From DATBAX01 sp963723765 (GTDB taxonomy: Bacteria > Acidobacteriota > Terriglobia > Terriglobales > Acidobacteriaceae): a DNA stretch of 64,000 nucleotides. The stretch spans positions 744,001 through 808,000 of the forward strand of contig CAVRSD010000005.1 in the NCBI GenBank assembly GCA_963723765.1. Reading direction: 5' to 3'. The stretch's first letter is position 1. Each line of letters opens with the position of its first letter. This document shows positions 43,198 to 51,700 of this stretch, in pieces. The notes beneath the pieces are model-generated. The model saw nothing but the letters and a program-made list of their open reading frames with translations, made no database searches and was not told the DNA's origin. The position numbers and the translations under genes are program-made.

Positions 43198-44349
43198 ATG
43201 AAAAAAGAAGACCTCTCCCCAACTGTTTCATCAGGTCAACCCACTCTTACCTCCACCGAAGAAGCGAAGCCATCCAATTCGAACGACGGAATGAAACGCC
43301 GATCATTCCTGAAGGGCGTTGGCATGACGGGCGTCGCGTTGTCCGCCGGAGCATTGTTCGCGGGGGTAAGTGCGACCGAAGCCGAAGCTCTGAACTCCCC
43401 GAAAAGCCTCACTCCGGGCGACGCCGCCATTCTGCGCTTTCTGGCGGCAGCCGAACTGCTCGAAACCGATCTGTGGCAACAATATGCGGAGCTGGGCGGG
43501 ATCACGGCGGGAAAGCCAAACCCTTATCAGAAGGCATTCCTGAAGCTCGACGGGGATGGTCAGCAATACATCACCAGCAATACTCTCGATGAACTGAGCC
43601 ATGCAGAATTTCTGAATGCTTATCTGCTTTCGAAAGGTGCTGAGCCTGTAGATCTCGATGGGTTCCGCACTTTGCCCAGCAGCCAGGCGACCGGCGCCCA
43701 ACAAATTGGGCGGCTCACCAATCTGATGAACCTTACCGTGGATACAAGCTGGTACACGCGTTACCGCAGCACCGACAATCCGGACCTGGGTGGCACTTTC
43801 CCGCAAGCGATCGATCTGGTAAACGTGACCGCCATCCCCCGAAATGATGCTGACTTTGCTCCCGCCGACCACATTCAGGCGATCGCCAACACAGCGGCTT
43901 TCCATTTCGCCATGATTGAGCAAGGGGGCAGCACGCTTTATTCGGCCATGGCGCAGAAAGCCAGCAATCTGGAAGTCTTACGAATCGTGGTTAGCATTGG
44001 CGGCGATGAAGTGGCGCACTTCCTGGAATGGGTGGATTTTGCCGGGAATGGCGTACAGGCGCCGGTTGCCCCCTTCACTGATCCGACCAACGGGCTGACT
44101 TTCCCGGACTTCAACGCTACGGGGAATCCGGAACTGCAAACCAATCTGATCTTCCCGGTGCCGTGCGAGTTCATCAACGCAAACCTGCCTCGTTGCGCGG
44201 TGATTCGTCCGACAAATCCGAAAGGAATTGCCATGGGTGTGGTGAATTTCCTGACGGGGACCGGATTGTTCACGGGTCAATCGCCAGCGTTCTTTAAAGC
44301 GCTGAACGTTCTGGCAAGACAGGCGGATGCGGCCCAACGCGGCTTCTGA
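43198..44349 (+). CDS. Tat-exported ferritin-like domain protein
   Basis: A 383-residue protein. After a 30-residue polar leader comes a twin-arginine signal (MKRRSFLKGVGMTGVALSAG). The mature part has four helices with candidate di-metal ligands: E in AAELLETDLWQQYAE, E and H in NTLDELSHAEFLNAYLL, E in HFAMIEQGGSTLYSA, and E-x2-H in GGDEVAHFLEW. This fits the ferritin-like domain family common in acidobacteria; an oxidase or stress role is unproven. A hairpin terminator and a tatA gene follow directly, tying a Tat substrate to the Tat machinery. Confidence 0.8.
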   Translation: MKKEDLSPTVSSGQPTLTSTEEAKPSNSNDGMKRRSFLKGVGMTGVALSAGALFAGVSATEAEALNSPKSLTPGDAAILRFLAAAELLETDLWQQYAELGGITAGKPNPYQKAFLKLDGDGQQYITSNTLDELSHAEFLNAYLLSKGAEPVDLDGFRTLPSSQATGAQQIGRLTNLMNLTVDTSWYTRYRSTDNPDLGGTFPQAIDLVNVTAIPRNDADFAPADHIQAIANTAAFHFAMIEQGGSTLYSAMAQKASNLEVLRIVVSIGGDEVAHFLEWVDFAGNGVQAPVAPFTDPTNGLTFPDFNATGNPELQTNLIFPVPCEFINANLPRCAVIRPTNPKGIAMGVVNFLTGTGLFTGQSPAFFKALNVLARQADAAQRGF

Positions 44350-44374
44350 TTCGCTGGAACCATTGCTCTCTCCC

Positions 44375-44409
44375 GGCGCTGTGCCCAGCCCTCCTCATTG
44401 CACAGCGCC
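44375..44409 (+). terminator. Hairpin terminator between the ferritin-like gene and tatA
   Basis: A perfect 10-bp stem (GGCGCTGTGC / GCACAGCGCC) with a 15-base loop is followed by TTTCTTGTT. The tatA start lies 40 bp further, so this may be partial and act as an attenuator. Confidence 0.7.
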
Positions 44410-44448
44410 TTTCTTGTTCAACCGATGGATGGATTTTAAGGAGACCCC

Positions 44449-44622
44449 ATGCTTGAAGGATTGTTTCAACCGATGCATCTGTTGATCATTTTCGGAATTG
44501 CTCTGCTGGTTTTTGGACCGAAGAAACTGCCTGAGTTAGGGAAAGGCATTGGGGAGGGGATTCGAGGATTTAAATCGGCGGTGAAGGGTGAGGAGAAAGC
44601 GGTCGACGAGAAGAGTGTTTAA
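44449..44622 (+). CDS. tatA: Sec-independent protein translocase subunit TatA/TatE
   Basis: A 57-residue protein with AAGGAG before the ATG. MLEGLFQPMHLLIIFGIALL is the membrane helix, FGPKKLPELGKGIGEGIRGF is the family hinge and amphipathic helix, and a short acidic/basic tail ends the protein. The F-G-P hinge and length fit TatA rather than TatB, which is longer. TatA oligomers form the pore for folded twin-arginine substrates. The preceding gene encodes such a substrate. Confidence 0.93.
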   Translation: MLEGLFQPMHLLIIFGIALLVFGPKKLPELGKGIGEGIRGFKSAVKGEEKAVDEKSV

Positions 44623-44630
44623 GTTGTACA

Positions 44631-44666
44631 GCCCCGCCCTCCGCAAAGTGCGCGGAAGGACGGGGC
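44631..44666. terminator. GC-rich hairpin between tatA and the M13 peptidase gene
   Basis: GCCCCGCCCTCCGC pairs with GCGGAAGGACGGGGC with one mismatch and one bulge. It lies between convergent genes. Confidence 0.5.
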
Positions 44667-44690
44667 ACCCTCGAGCTTACTGCTCTCGCT

Positions 44691-44718
44691 GGACGGCCGA
44701 GGCGGCTGTCCCTACGTG
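44691..44718 (+). repeat. 28-bp GC-rich repeat, copy at the 3' side of the M13 peptidase gene
   Basis: It matches 46923-46950 at 25 of 28 positions, same orientation. The shared core is GCCGAGGCGGCTGTCC, partly self-complementary (GGAC-GCC / GGC-GTCC). Confidence 0.6.
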
Positions 44719-44737
44719 AGCAGTGATAACTCCCTAC

Positions 44738-46837
44738 TTACCAGATGCGGACGCGATCGGGCGGAGCGAGGTAGAGTTTCTCTCCGTCTTTCACATCGAA
44801 GGCCGCGTACCAGGCGTCGATATTGCGGACTGTGGCGGCGCGGAACTCAGCGGGGGCATGCGGATCGGTCAGCACTTGTTGCCGAAGTGAAGCTTCCCGC
44901 GACTTCGATCCCCAGTTCTGTCCAAAGGCAATGAAAAATTGCTGGTCTCCGGAAAAACCATCCTGCACCGGCGCGGGTTGACCGGCAAGCGAAGCGCGAT
45001 AACCGTCGTATGCAGCCGCAATGCCGGCAACATCTGCAATGTTTTCCGCCAGAGTTTGTTTGCCATTCACTGAAATATCGGGGAAAGGCTTGTAGGTGTC
45101 ATACTGCGCTGCGAGTTTCGCGGTGGATGCCTGGAAGTGGGCAAGATCGGCGGGTGTCCACCAGTTGCGCACGCGGCCTTTCGAGTCGAAAGTGCTGCCT
45201 TCAGTGTCAAAAGTGTGGCTGATTTCGTGTCCGATGATGGATCCGATGGCGCCATAGTTGGCTGCGGCGGGAGCCTGCGGATCAAAAAACGGCGGCTGCA
45301 AAATGGCGGCAGGAAAGTTGAGCGCGTTTTGCAACGGAAGGTTTACAGCATTGACCGTCTGTGGCGTCATGGACCATTGGTGACGGTCAATCTGCATTCC
45401 CAGGCGACCCACTTCGTAGTGGTAATCGAAAAGGCCACCCCGCCAGATGTTGCCAAAAATGTCGTCGGGCTTGACTTCATAAGCAGAGGAATCGCGCCAG
45501 GTTTCGGGATATCCCACACCCACATACAGAGTGTTGAGCTTGGCCTGGGCTTCGGCTTTGGTGGCAGGGTCCATCCAGGAGAGCGCATCGATGCGCTTGC
45601 GAAATGAGGCAATGATGTTCGCGACCATGGCCTCAGCGGCGGCTTTCGCCTCCGGCGGAAAGAAGCGCTGCGCATAGATTTTTCCGATGTCGTCGCCGAG
45701 CAAGCCATTGACGACGAATACACCACGCTGCCAGCGCGGACGTTGCTCGGGGGTGCCGGAAAGGGTTTTGCCGAAGAAGGCGAAGCGTTCGTCGGCCAGC
45801 GCTTTGGGCAGTACGCCCGCATAGGCGTCGATGAGATGGAAGGCGAGCCAGTCTTTCCAGGTGTCCACCGCGGTTGAAGCCACCAGAGCGGACTCCCCGG
45901 CGAAGGCGGTGGGCTGCCAGACGATAAAGTCCCCACGCTTGCTCAGTCCGGCGCCGCGAAAATATTCGGACCAATCGAGGCCAGGCGCTTTCACCGCAAA
46001 GTCAGACTGCTTCCACGGATTATTCGCCTTGTGAACGTCTTCGTTCTCCGCCAGCGAGAGATGTTTTTCCGCGATGGCATGTTCAAGTTCTACGATGCGT
46101 GCCGCGCGAGCGTCGGTGTCATCGAATCCCGCCAGTTTGAGCATGGCTGAAATGTGCGCCTGATACTTGGTGCGAATGTCGCGCATGCGATCGTTGTCGG
46201 CAAGGTAGTATTCGCGATCCGGCAGTTGCAGGCCACCTTGCATCAAATACGCGGTGTAGTGCTCGGAATCATTGAAGTCGGGAGCAACCCACAATCCGAA
46301 AAGGTTGGCAGTGTGGAAGTTGGTGTTGTTGAGAGCATCGACATCGGCGCGCAGACTCTCACCGAGGGCGTAAGCCAACTCGCGTTTATCGCGGATGGCA
46401 GCAATTGCGTCCAAGTGTGTGCGAAGAGGCGCGAGCCCCTTGGCCTCGATTGCGGCTTCGTCCATATAGGAGTTGTAGAGATCGGCGATCTTGCGTGAGC
46501 TTGAACCGGCGGGAGCATTCGCCTTGGACGCTTCCGCAATGAGGGCGGCGGTGCGGTTGTTGCTCAAGTCGGAGAGCACACTGAAGACACCGAGTCCGCC
46601 GCGATCGGGAGGAATGACGGTGCGCTTGATCCAGTCACCATTGGCGTAGTGGTAGAAATCGTCCCCCGGTTTGACCGAGCGATCCATATTGGCGATGGCA
46701 ATGCCATGATGCTCGGGCTTGGGGACATCGGTCATGGGCGCATCCTGCGCCTGGACTGCAAGGAAAGAGAGGGTCATCAGAATAAGGGCGAGAACCGCTG
46801 TGCGAGCAGACTTCGAGAAGCTAATTATCGATTTCAT
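44738..46837 (-). CDS. pepO: M13-family (neprilysin/PepO) zinc metallopeptidase, secreted
   Basis: A 699-residue product from the ATG at 46837, with GGAG upstream; the frame stays open to 46993 but without a site. A signal peptide (VLALILMTLSFLAVQA) is followed by the M13 entry GDDFYHYANGDWIKRTVIP. The zinc site is GHEISHTFDTEG (HExxH), with the downstream ENIADVAGIAAAYDGY supplying the third ligand Glu. It ends LYLAPPDRVRIW, the usual M13 C-terminus except that the family Cys-x-x-Trp has become Val-Arg-Ile-Trp. It cleaves small peptides outside the cytoplasm. The gene is flanked by two near-identical 28-bp repeats. Confidence 0.93.
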   Translation of the reverse strand: MKSIISFSKSARTAVLALILMTLSFLAVQAQDAPMTDVPKPEHHGIAIANMDRSVKPGDDFYHYANGDWIKRTVIPPDRGGLGVFSVLSDLSNNRTAALIAEASKANAPAGSSSRKIADLYNSYMDEAAIEAKGLAPLRTHLDAIAAIRDKRELAYALGESLRADVDALNNTNFHTANLFGLWVAPDFNDSEHYTAYLMQGGLQLPDREYYLADNDRMRDIRTKYQAHISAMLKLAGFDDTDARAARIVELEHAIAEKHLSLAENEDVHKANNPWKQSDFAVKAPGLDWSEYFRGAGLSKRGDFIVWQPTAFAGESALVASTAVDTWKDWLAFHLIDAYAGVLPKALADERFAFFGKTLSGTPEQRPRWQRGVFVVNGLLGDDIGKIYAQRFFPPEAKAAAEAMVANIIASFRKRIDALSWMDPATKAEAQAKLNTLYVGVGYPETWRDSSAYEVKPDDIFGNIWRGGLFDYHYEVGRLGMQIDRHQWSMTPQTVNAVNLPLQNALNFPAAILQPPFFDPQAPAAANYGAIGSIIGHEISHTFDTEGSTFDSKGRVRNWWTPADLAHFQASTAKLAAQYDTYKPFPDISVNGKQTLAENIADVAGIAAAYDGYRASLAGQPAPVQDGFSGDQQFFIAFGQNWGSKSREASLRQQVLTDPHAPAEFRAATVRNIDAWYAAFDVKDGEKLYLAPPDRVRIW

Positions 46838-46922
46838 GTATTGCACTCCAGGGACATTGCGGCGTAGGCATTGAGCGAATTGAATTAGACGACGGACAGG
46901 AAAGAATGGTAGCACGGGGAGC

Positions 46923-46950
46923 GGACTGCCGAGGCGGCTGTCCTTACGGG
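46923..46950 (+). repeat. 28-bp GC-rich repeat, copy at the 5' side of the M13 peptidase gene
   Basis: Partner of 44691-44718 (25 of 28 identical). It lies between the M13 gene and the tsaD start at 46977. Confidence 0.6.
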
Positions 46951-46976
46951 GGCCTTGCCGGTTAAACTGGAAACTT

Positions 46977-48137
46977 ATGCCGGACACCTTCATTCTGGGG
47001 ATTGAAAGCTCGTGCGATGAGACGGCGGCGTCTGTGGTGCGTTCGGGCGAACAGATGGCTTCGAACGTAATCTTTTCGCAGATTGCGGCACATCAGCCCT
47101 ATGGAGGCGTGGTCCCGGAGCTGGCTTCACGCGAGCATTTGAAGGCAATTGTTCCGGTGGTCCGCAAGGCGTTGGCGGACGCGGGACAAACTTACCAATC
47201 GATCGATGCCATAGCGGTCACGCAGGGACCCGGCCTTGCGGGGGCGTTGATGGTGGGCATCAGTTATGCCAAGGCGTTGGCCTTCGCTCTGGATAAACCT
47301 TTGATCGCGGTGAACCATCTGGAAGGCCACATTCATGCGGTGCTGCTCGAGGAACGGCAGAAGGGTGGCTTTGCCTCTTCCAGTGAGCTGCAGTTCCCGG
47401 TGCTGGCGCTGGTGGTTTCGGGAGGGCACACGCATTTATATCTGGCGGCGCAGCAGGGAGAAGCTTGGTCTTACCAGAATATTGGTCACACGCGCGACGA
47501 TGCCGCCGGAGAAGCTTTCGATAAAGTGGCCAAGCTGCTTGGCCTCGGTTATCCGGGTGGGCCGATTATTGACAAGCTTTCCCAGCATGGCGATCCTGCC
47601 GCGGTGAAGTTTTCGTTGTCCCAGCTCAAACATCCGGACCGCAATGACAAAGGCAAGCGAGCTACGACGGATGGGCCGCGTTTTGATTTTTCCTACAGTG
47701 GCATCAAGACGGCGGTGTTGCGCTATGTGGAAGTACATAACTTGAAAGCGTCGATTGAAGCGCGGCGGAAGGCCTTGGCTGAGATCGCAACGCCGAAATT
47801 GGAAGACTATTTGCGGGAGTGCGATCGGCAGACGCTGGATCTGGTGGCTTCATTCCAGAGGGCGATGGTGGAAGACCTCGTGGGCAAGACACTCACGGCA
47901 GCGCGCAGCTGCGAGGCGAGAACATTGTTTGTGACCGGAGGAGTGGCGGCGAACCAGGAATTGCGCGTACGCTTTGAGAAAGATGCCGCGCAAGAGGGTT
48001 TGCGAGTGTATTTTCCATCGCGTCCGCTGGCCACTGACAATGCGGCGATGATTGCGGCGGCGGCGTATCCGAAATTTCTGGCAAAAGAATTTGCGGCGGA
48101 AGATTTTTCGGCAGAGGCGGGGATGCGGTTGAAATAG
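46977..48137 (+). CDS. tsaD: tRNA N6-threonylcarbamoyladenosine synthase subunit TsaD
   Basis: A 386-residue ASKHA-fold protein that transfers threonylcarbamoyl to A37 of ANN-reading tRNAs, with TsaB, TsaC and TsaE elsewhere. It begins ILGIESSCDETAASVVRSG and has GGVVPELASREHL, metal-binding His in NHLEGHIHAVL, LVVSGGHTHLYL, then GEAFDKVAKLLGLGYPGG and the C-terminal TGGVAANQELR with DNAAMIAAAAY. The order is canonical. A 23-residue insertion-like stretch (HPDRNDKGKRATTDGPRFDF) before the YSGIKTAVL block is a little long. The gene stands alone. Confidence 0.96.
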   Translation: MPDTFILGIESSCDETAASVVRSGEQMASNVIFSQIAAHQPYGGVVPELASREHLKAIVPVVRKALADAGQTYQSIDAIAVTQGPGLAGALMVGISYAKALAFALDKPLIAVNHLEGHIHAVLLEERQKGGFASSSELQFPVLALVVSGGHTHLYLAAQQGEAWSYQNIGHTRDDAAGEAFDKVAKLLGLGYPGGPIIDKLSQHGDPAAVKFSLSQLKHPDRNDKGKRATTDGPRFDFSYSGIKTAVLRYVEVHNLKASIEARRKALAEIATPKLEDYLRECDRQTLDLVASFQRAMVEDLVGKTLTAARSCEARTLFVTGGVAANQELRVRFEKDAAQEGLRVYFPSRPLATDNAAMIAAAAYPKFLAKEFAAEDFSAEAGMRLK

Positions 48138-48251
48138 CTTTCAGCTTTCAGCTAAGTCAAAAACACGAACTCGAACCTCCCAAAAAAGCCGGGCAATAAT
48201 CGCACACCGTTGACGGCTTAAGCTGAGAGCTGATGGCTGAAGCCGGAGAGT

Positions 48252-48644
48252 CTACTTACCTGCGGCGAGACCCTTGGTGGCAGGGAGATTGATGGCTGAC
48301 TGAAGAGCTTTGGCGAGTTGGTCTTCGATGTCGATGTCTTTAAAAATCGCGAAATTGGCGCGCTGCTCTTTTTTCTCGAAGCCGCTCTGCTTGCCGGCCA
48401 CGATCACAACCGGAATATTGGCGGTGTCCGGATGGCTTTTCAGGGCGGTGATGAGTTCACTGCCGCTCATTTTGGGCATGTCCATGTCGGTGATGATGAT
48501 GTCGGGCCGCCGGCGCTTTAGAGATTCGAGCGCTTCCTGACCATTGGTTGCCGATTCCACGGCAAAGCCCCGCTCCTCGAGAAAACGGCACACGGTATGC
48601 CGTATCAGCATGGAATCGTCAACGACCAGAGCTACGAGTGGCAT
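48252..48644 (-). CDS. Stand-alone receiver-domain protein (CheY-like)
   Basis: A 130-residue single receiver domain from the ATG at 48644 (MPLVALVVDDSML), with AGGA upstream. D9-D10 form the acidic pocket and D53 (IITDMDMPKMSG) is the phosphorylation site. The usual Thr/Ser is Ala (VIVAGKQSG) and the closing Lys-Pro pair is FKDID, so switching may be atypical. The C-terminus ends LPATKGLAAGK. It has no output domain, so it acts by protein contact, as in CheY or Spo0F. No kinase is adjacent. Confidence 0.85.
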   Translation of the reverse strand: MPLVALVVDDSMLIRHTVCRFLEERGFAVESATNGQEALESLKRRRPDIIITDMDMPKMSGSELITALKSHPDTANIPVVIVAGKQSGFEKKEQRANFAIFKDIDIEDQLAKALQSAINLPATKGLAAGK

Positions 48645-48815
48645 TACCGTCTTTCCTGCGGGCAAAGTTTCCCCCTGGCGACAGTAGCAAACCGGAAAAG
48701 TGACCAACAAGGAGAAAGCCCATTCGAAGGTTACCTTCGTCATCGTGAGACCGGATCCTGCGATATTCCACACGAATACGGAGTGCCGAAGAGGTTGAAG
48801 GCACGGAGAAACAGA

Positions 48816-48965
48816 TCAGGATTCGTTGTTGAGCTTGGTTTCTTCGATGGTCATATCTTTGAATTCACTGGCTTCGAAGACTTCGCGGCATTCCAGACAC
48901 TCCACGAATTCGGTGTCTTCCTCGCGAGCAACAATTTGCACGCGCGGGTGCTTACATGGGGCCAT
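48816..48965 (-). CDS. 49-residue CxxC mini-protein
   Basis: A short frame from the ATG at 48965. The product reads MAPCKHPRVQIVAREEDTEF and continues VECLECREVFEASEF, then an acidic tail. C4 with H6 and C23-x2-C26 make a plausible zinc ribbon. I recognise this as a small protein that recurs in acidobacteria, typically of about 45-55 residues. There is no signal peptide. A GAGAGA stretch upstream is only a weak ribosome site. The gene is too short to be called by a length cut-off and is easily missed. Confidence 0.6.
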   Translation of the reverse strand: MAPCKHPRVQIVAREEDTEFVECLECREVFEASEFKDMTIEETKLNNES

Positions 48966-49279
48966 GGTGGGTTCTCTCGGGACCGTACTGCGGTTGGATT
49001 AAAGTCATAATCCGGTTTGCTACTTCCCAGCCCGAGCGGGCCAGACTTTCGCCGGAATTGGCGGTATTTTAGCTTGCCCCGGGAACTTGTCAAGTACCGA
49101 GTGCAGAGTTTTTGCTTGACGCCGGTAAACGAAGCTGGAAACGAATGGCGATCCAACGTGAGCATCTCATAAACGCGCGGGTCAGGGGAAAATCCGACCG
49201 AAACAGTCGGCTACGGGTAAGCCGTTCAGACACATAGTTTTACCCTTCGCTGCATACCAATACCATTCGCTGTCTGAGG

Positions 49280-49308
49280 TTGCATTTCCAGCCCGCGATC
49301 TCTAGAAT
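49280..49308 (+). promoter_or_regulatory. Sigma-70 promoter of the isc operon
   Basis: TTGCAT (49280-49285) and TAGAAT (49303-49308) are 17 bp apart. The predicted start point (about 49315) falls just before the IscR-type palindrome. Confidence 0.6.
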
Positions 49309-49317
49309 ATCAATATC

Positions 49318-49332
49318 CGACTAAAGTAGTCG
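49318..49332. promoter_or_regulatory. IscR-type operator upstream of iscR
   Basis: The perfect inverted repeat CGACTA-AAG-TAGTCG keeps the GACT-N5-AGTC core of E. coli IscR type 1 sites, with ATA four bases to the left. It covers the start of transcription, which fits repression by [2Fe-2S]-IscR. Confidence 0.65.
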
Positions 49333-49356
49333 CATTTAGGGGATGGTGCGGATCGA

Positions 49357-49821
49357 ATGCTCAAGCTGACCAAAAAAGCGGATTACGGCCTAATGGCGAT
49401 GAAGCACCTGGCGGAACACGCGCACGACGGGGCGGCATGCAGCGCCAAGGATGTCGCCGATACCTACGGCATCCCGCAGGAAGCGCTGGCCAAGATTCTG
49501 CAGCGGCTGGTCAAGGCTGGATTATTGCAGTCGCAGCATGGAACTAACGGCGGCTATACGCTAGCACGCAATGCAGGAAAGATTAGCGCGTTCGAAGTGA
49601 TCCGCGCGATCGATGGGCCGCTGCTCATTACTTCCTGCGTGACCATCAAAGGCGAATGCGATCAGAGCGACCGCTGCAATATTCGTGAACCGCTGCGAGT
49701 GGTCAATCAACGGATCGAAGATGTGTTGCGGCGCATCACTATCTTAGAGATGAAGGAAGAACCGGCGGAAGCGGAAGAAGTCCACACGGGAAAAAACGAA
49801 GAGCTGGTGACGATTCGGTAG
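49357..49821 (+). CDS. iscR: Rrf2-family Fe-S regulator IscR
   Basis: A 154-residue winged-helix protein. MLKLTKKADYGLMAMKHLAE and AKDVADTYGIPQEALAKILQ are the DNA-binding region, followed by the wing GTNGGYTLAR. Three cysteines (C94, C101, C107) in a C-x6-C-x5-C array match the [2Fe-2S] site of IscR. As first gene of the isc operon with a palindrome at its own promoter, it should repress the operon when cluster supply is sufficient. The acidic tail (EEPAEAEEVHTGKNEELVTI) is variable in the family. Confidence 0.93.
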   Translation: MLKLTKKADYGLMAMKHLAEHAHDGAACSAKDVADTYGIPQEALAKILQRLVKAGLLQSQHGTNGGYTLARNAGKISAFEVIRAIDGPLLITSCVTIKGECDQSDRCNIREPLRVVNQRIEDVLRRITILEMKEEPAEAEEVHTGKNEELVTIR

Positions 49822-49845
49822 TTTTTGCAAATTTAGGAGAAAAAC

Positions 49846-51147
49846 ATGAGCACGGATGTAAAGACCTTCCCCCAGGAACGACAGGCATTAGGACAGCAGC
49901 GAGAACATCGTGCAGACCCCAAGGGCGTCAAGCTGCCGGTTTACATGGACAACCATGCGACGACGCCGATGGATCCGCGCGTCCTCGAAGAAATGCTGCC
50001 TTACTTTATGGAAAAGTTTGGCAACGCGGCCAGCCGCAATCATTCCTTCGGATGGGCCGGAGAAGAAGGCGTGGAAACGGCGCGTGAACGGATTGCCAAA
50101 CTGATTGGCGCCACCACGAAAGAAATCATTTTTACCTCGGGAGCCACCGAGAGCGACAACCTTGCGATCAAGGGGGTTGCCGAGATGTACCGGGAAAAAG
50201 GCAACCATATCATCACGGCCGTGACTGAACACAAAGCTGTGCTCGATACCTGCAAGCGTCTCGAGAAGTACGGATACCGCGTCACCTACATGGCGGTGCA
50301 GAAAAACGGGCTGATCGATCTCGAAGAACTGAAGCGCGTGATGGATGACAAGACGATCCTGGTGTCCATCATGGCGGCGAACAATGAGATTGGCGTGGTG
50401 CAGCCGATCGCGGAGATTGGAAAGCTCTGTCATGAGCGCGGCGTGTTCTTCCATACCGACGCGACCCAGGCTGTGGGCAAGATTCCGATCGATGTGAACA
50501 AGATGAATATCGATCTCATGTCGATTTCGGCGCACAAAATGTATGGGCCGAAGGGCGTGGGCGCACTGTATGTGCGGCGCAAGAATCCACGGGTGCAGCT
50601 TTCCGCGATCCTGGACGGCGGCGGTCACGAACGCGGCATGCGTTCTGGGACGCTAAACGTTGCCGGAATTGTTGGACTCGGCAAGGCTTGTGCGATTGCT
50701 TCCGAAGAAATGGAGCAGGAAGCCAAGAAGCTGGCGGGCCTGCGCGACCGGCTGCGCGACAAGATCATGAGCAAACTCGACGAAACCTACATCAATGGTT
50801 CGTGGGAGCATCGTCTGCCGGGCAACTTGAACATCAGCTTTGCTTACGTCGAAGGCGAATCGCTACTGATGGGCATCAATGATATTGCGGTTTCGAGCGG
50901 TTCGGCCTGCACCTCAGCGACGCTCGAGCCATCTTATGTATTGAAGGCACTTGGTACCGGAGATGATCTGGCGCACAGTTCGATTCGATTCGGAATTGGA
51001 CGTTTCAACACCGAAGCGGAAGTGGATTATGTGGCCGATAAAGTCGTCGAGACAGTGACTCGGTTGCGCGAACTTTCGCCGCTTTACGAAATGGCGAAAG
51101 AAGGCGTGGATTTGAAAACCGTCAAGTGGGCGGGCGAAGCGCACTAA
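49846..51147 (+). CDS. iscS: Cysteine desulfurase IscS
   Basis: A 433-residue PLP enzyme that takes sulfur from cysteine and passes it to IscU. An N-terminal extension of about 28 residues precedes PVYMDNHATTPMDPRVLEEM. The PLP Lys follows His in MSISAHKMYGPKGVGALYVR, and the sulfur-carrying Cys is in AVSSGSACTSATLEPSYVL. The extension is not seen in E. coli IscS; its start (MSTDVKTFPQER) has GGAGAA upstream. It begins 25 bp after iscR. Confidence 0.96.
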   Translation: MSTDVKTFPQERQALGQQREHRADPKGVKLPVYMDNHATTPMDPRVLEEMLPYFMEKFGNAASRNHSFGWAGEEGVETARERIAKLIGATTKEIIFTSGATESDNLAIKGVAEMYREKGNHIITAVTEHKAVLDTCKRLEKYGYRVTYMAVQKNGLIDLEELKRVMDDKTILVSIMAANNEIGVVQPIAEIGKLCHERGVFFHTDATQAVGKIPIDVNKMNIDLMSISAHKMYGPKGVGALYVRRKNPRVQLSAILDGGGHERGMRSGTLNVAGIVGLGKACAIASEEMEQEAKKLAGLRDRLRDKIMSKLDETYINGSWEHRLPGNLNISFAYVEGESLLMGINDIAVSSGSACTSATLEPSYVLKALGTGDDLAHSSIRFGIGRFNTEAEVDYVADKVVETVTRLRELSPLYEMAKEGVDLKTVKWAGEAH

Positions 51148-51241
51148 ACAGCAAGCTCCGGGCGTTAGACTCTGGGCTTTGATTTCGGCGGCAGAGATGA
51201 ATTTCAAGTTTTGATTTTGTTTAAACAGAGAGGAACACATC

Positions 51242-51658
51242 ATGTCTTATAGCGATAAAGTTCTCGATCATTATTCCAATCCGCGGAACGTGGGTTCCAT
51301 GGACAAGGCCAGCTCCGACGTGGGTACTGGACTGGTGGGCGCGCCGGAATGCGGCGACGTCATGAAGCTGCAGATCAAGGTCAATCCGCAAACCAACATT
51401 ATTGAAGACGCAAAATTCAAGACGTTTGGCTGCGGATCGGCAATTGCGTCTTCGTCCCTTGCTACTGAATGGGTGAAGGGCAAAACTGTCGACGAAGCGC
51501 TGGCCATCAAGAACACGGAAATCGTGAAAGAGCTAGCGCTCCCTCCGGTGAAAATCCATTGCTCGGTGCTCGCGGAAGACGCGATCCGCGCAGCGATCCA
51601 CGACTGGAAGAAGAAGCAGGAAGTGGCAAAGCCGGCGGAGTCCGCCGTTAGCCGTTAG
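51242..51658 (+). CDS. iscU: Fe-S cluster scaffold protein IscU
   Basis: A 138-residue scaffold with the three cluster ligands C37 (GAPECGDVM), C64 (FGCGSAI) and C107 (VKIHCSVL), plus D39. The LPPVK motif at 99-103, the HscA recognition site, is present and agrees with hscA and hscB lying downstream. A short Glu/Ala/Pro-rich tail follows (EVAKPAESAVSR). IscS donates sulfur here and the HscA/HscB pair helps release the cluster. Confidence 0.97.
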   Translation: MSYSDKVLDHYSNPRNVGSMDKASSDVGTGLVGAPECGDVMKLQIKVNPQTNIIEDAKFKTFGCGSAIASSSLATEWVKGKTVDEALAIKNTEIVKELALPPVKIHCSVLAEDAIRAAIHDWKKKQEVAKPAESAVSR

Positions 51659-51700
51659 CTTTTCGCCGTTGGTTAGACCCATGGCACGCGTGAGCTCACT

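Noticed and set aside
48851..49165. 104-codon minus-strand frame near the isc operon
   Set aside because: Overlaps the better-supported 49-residue CxxC gene in another frame and reads as Arg/Lys/Ser-rich noise.
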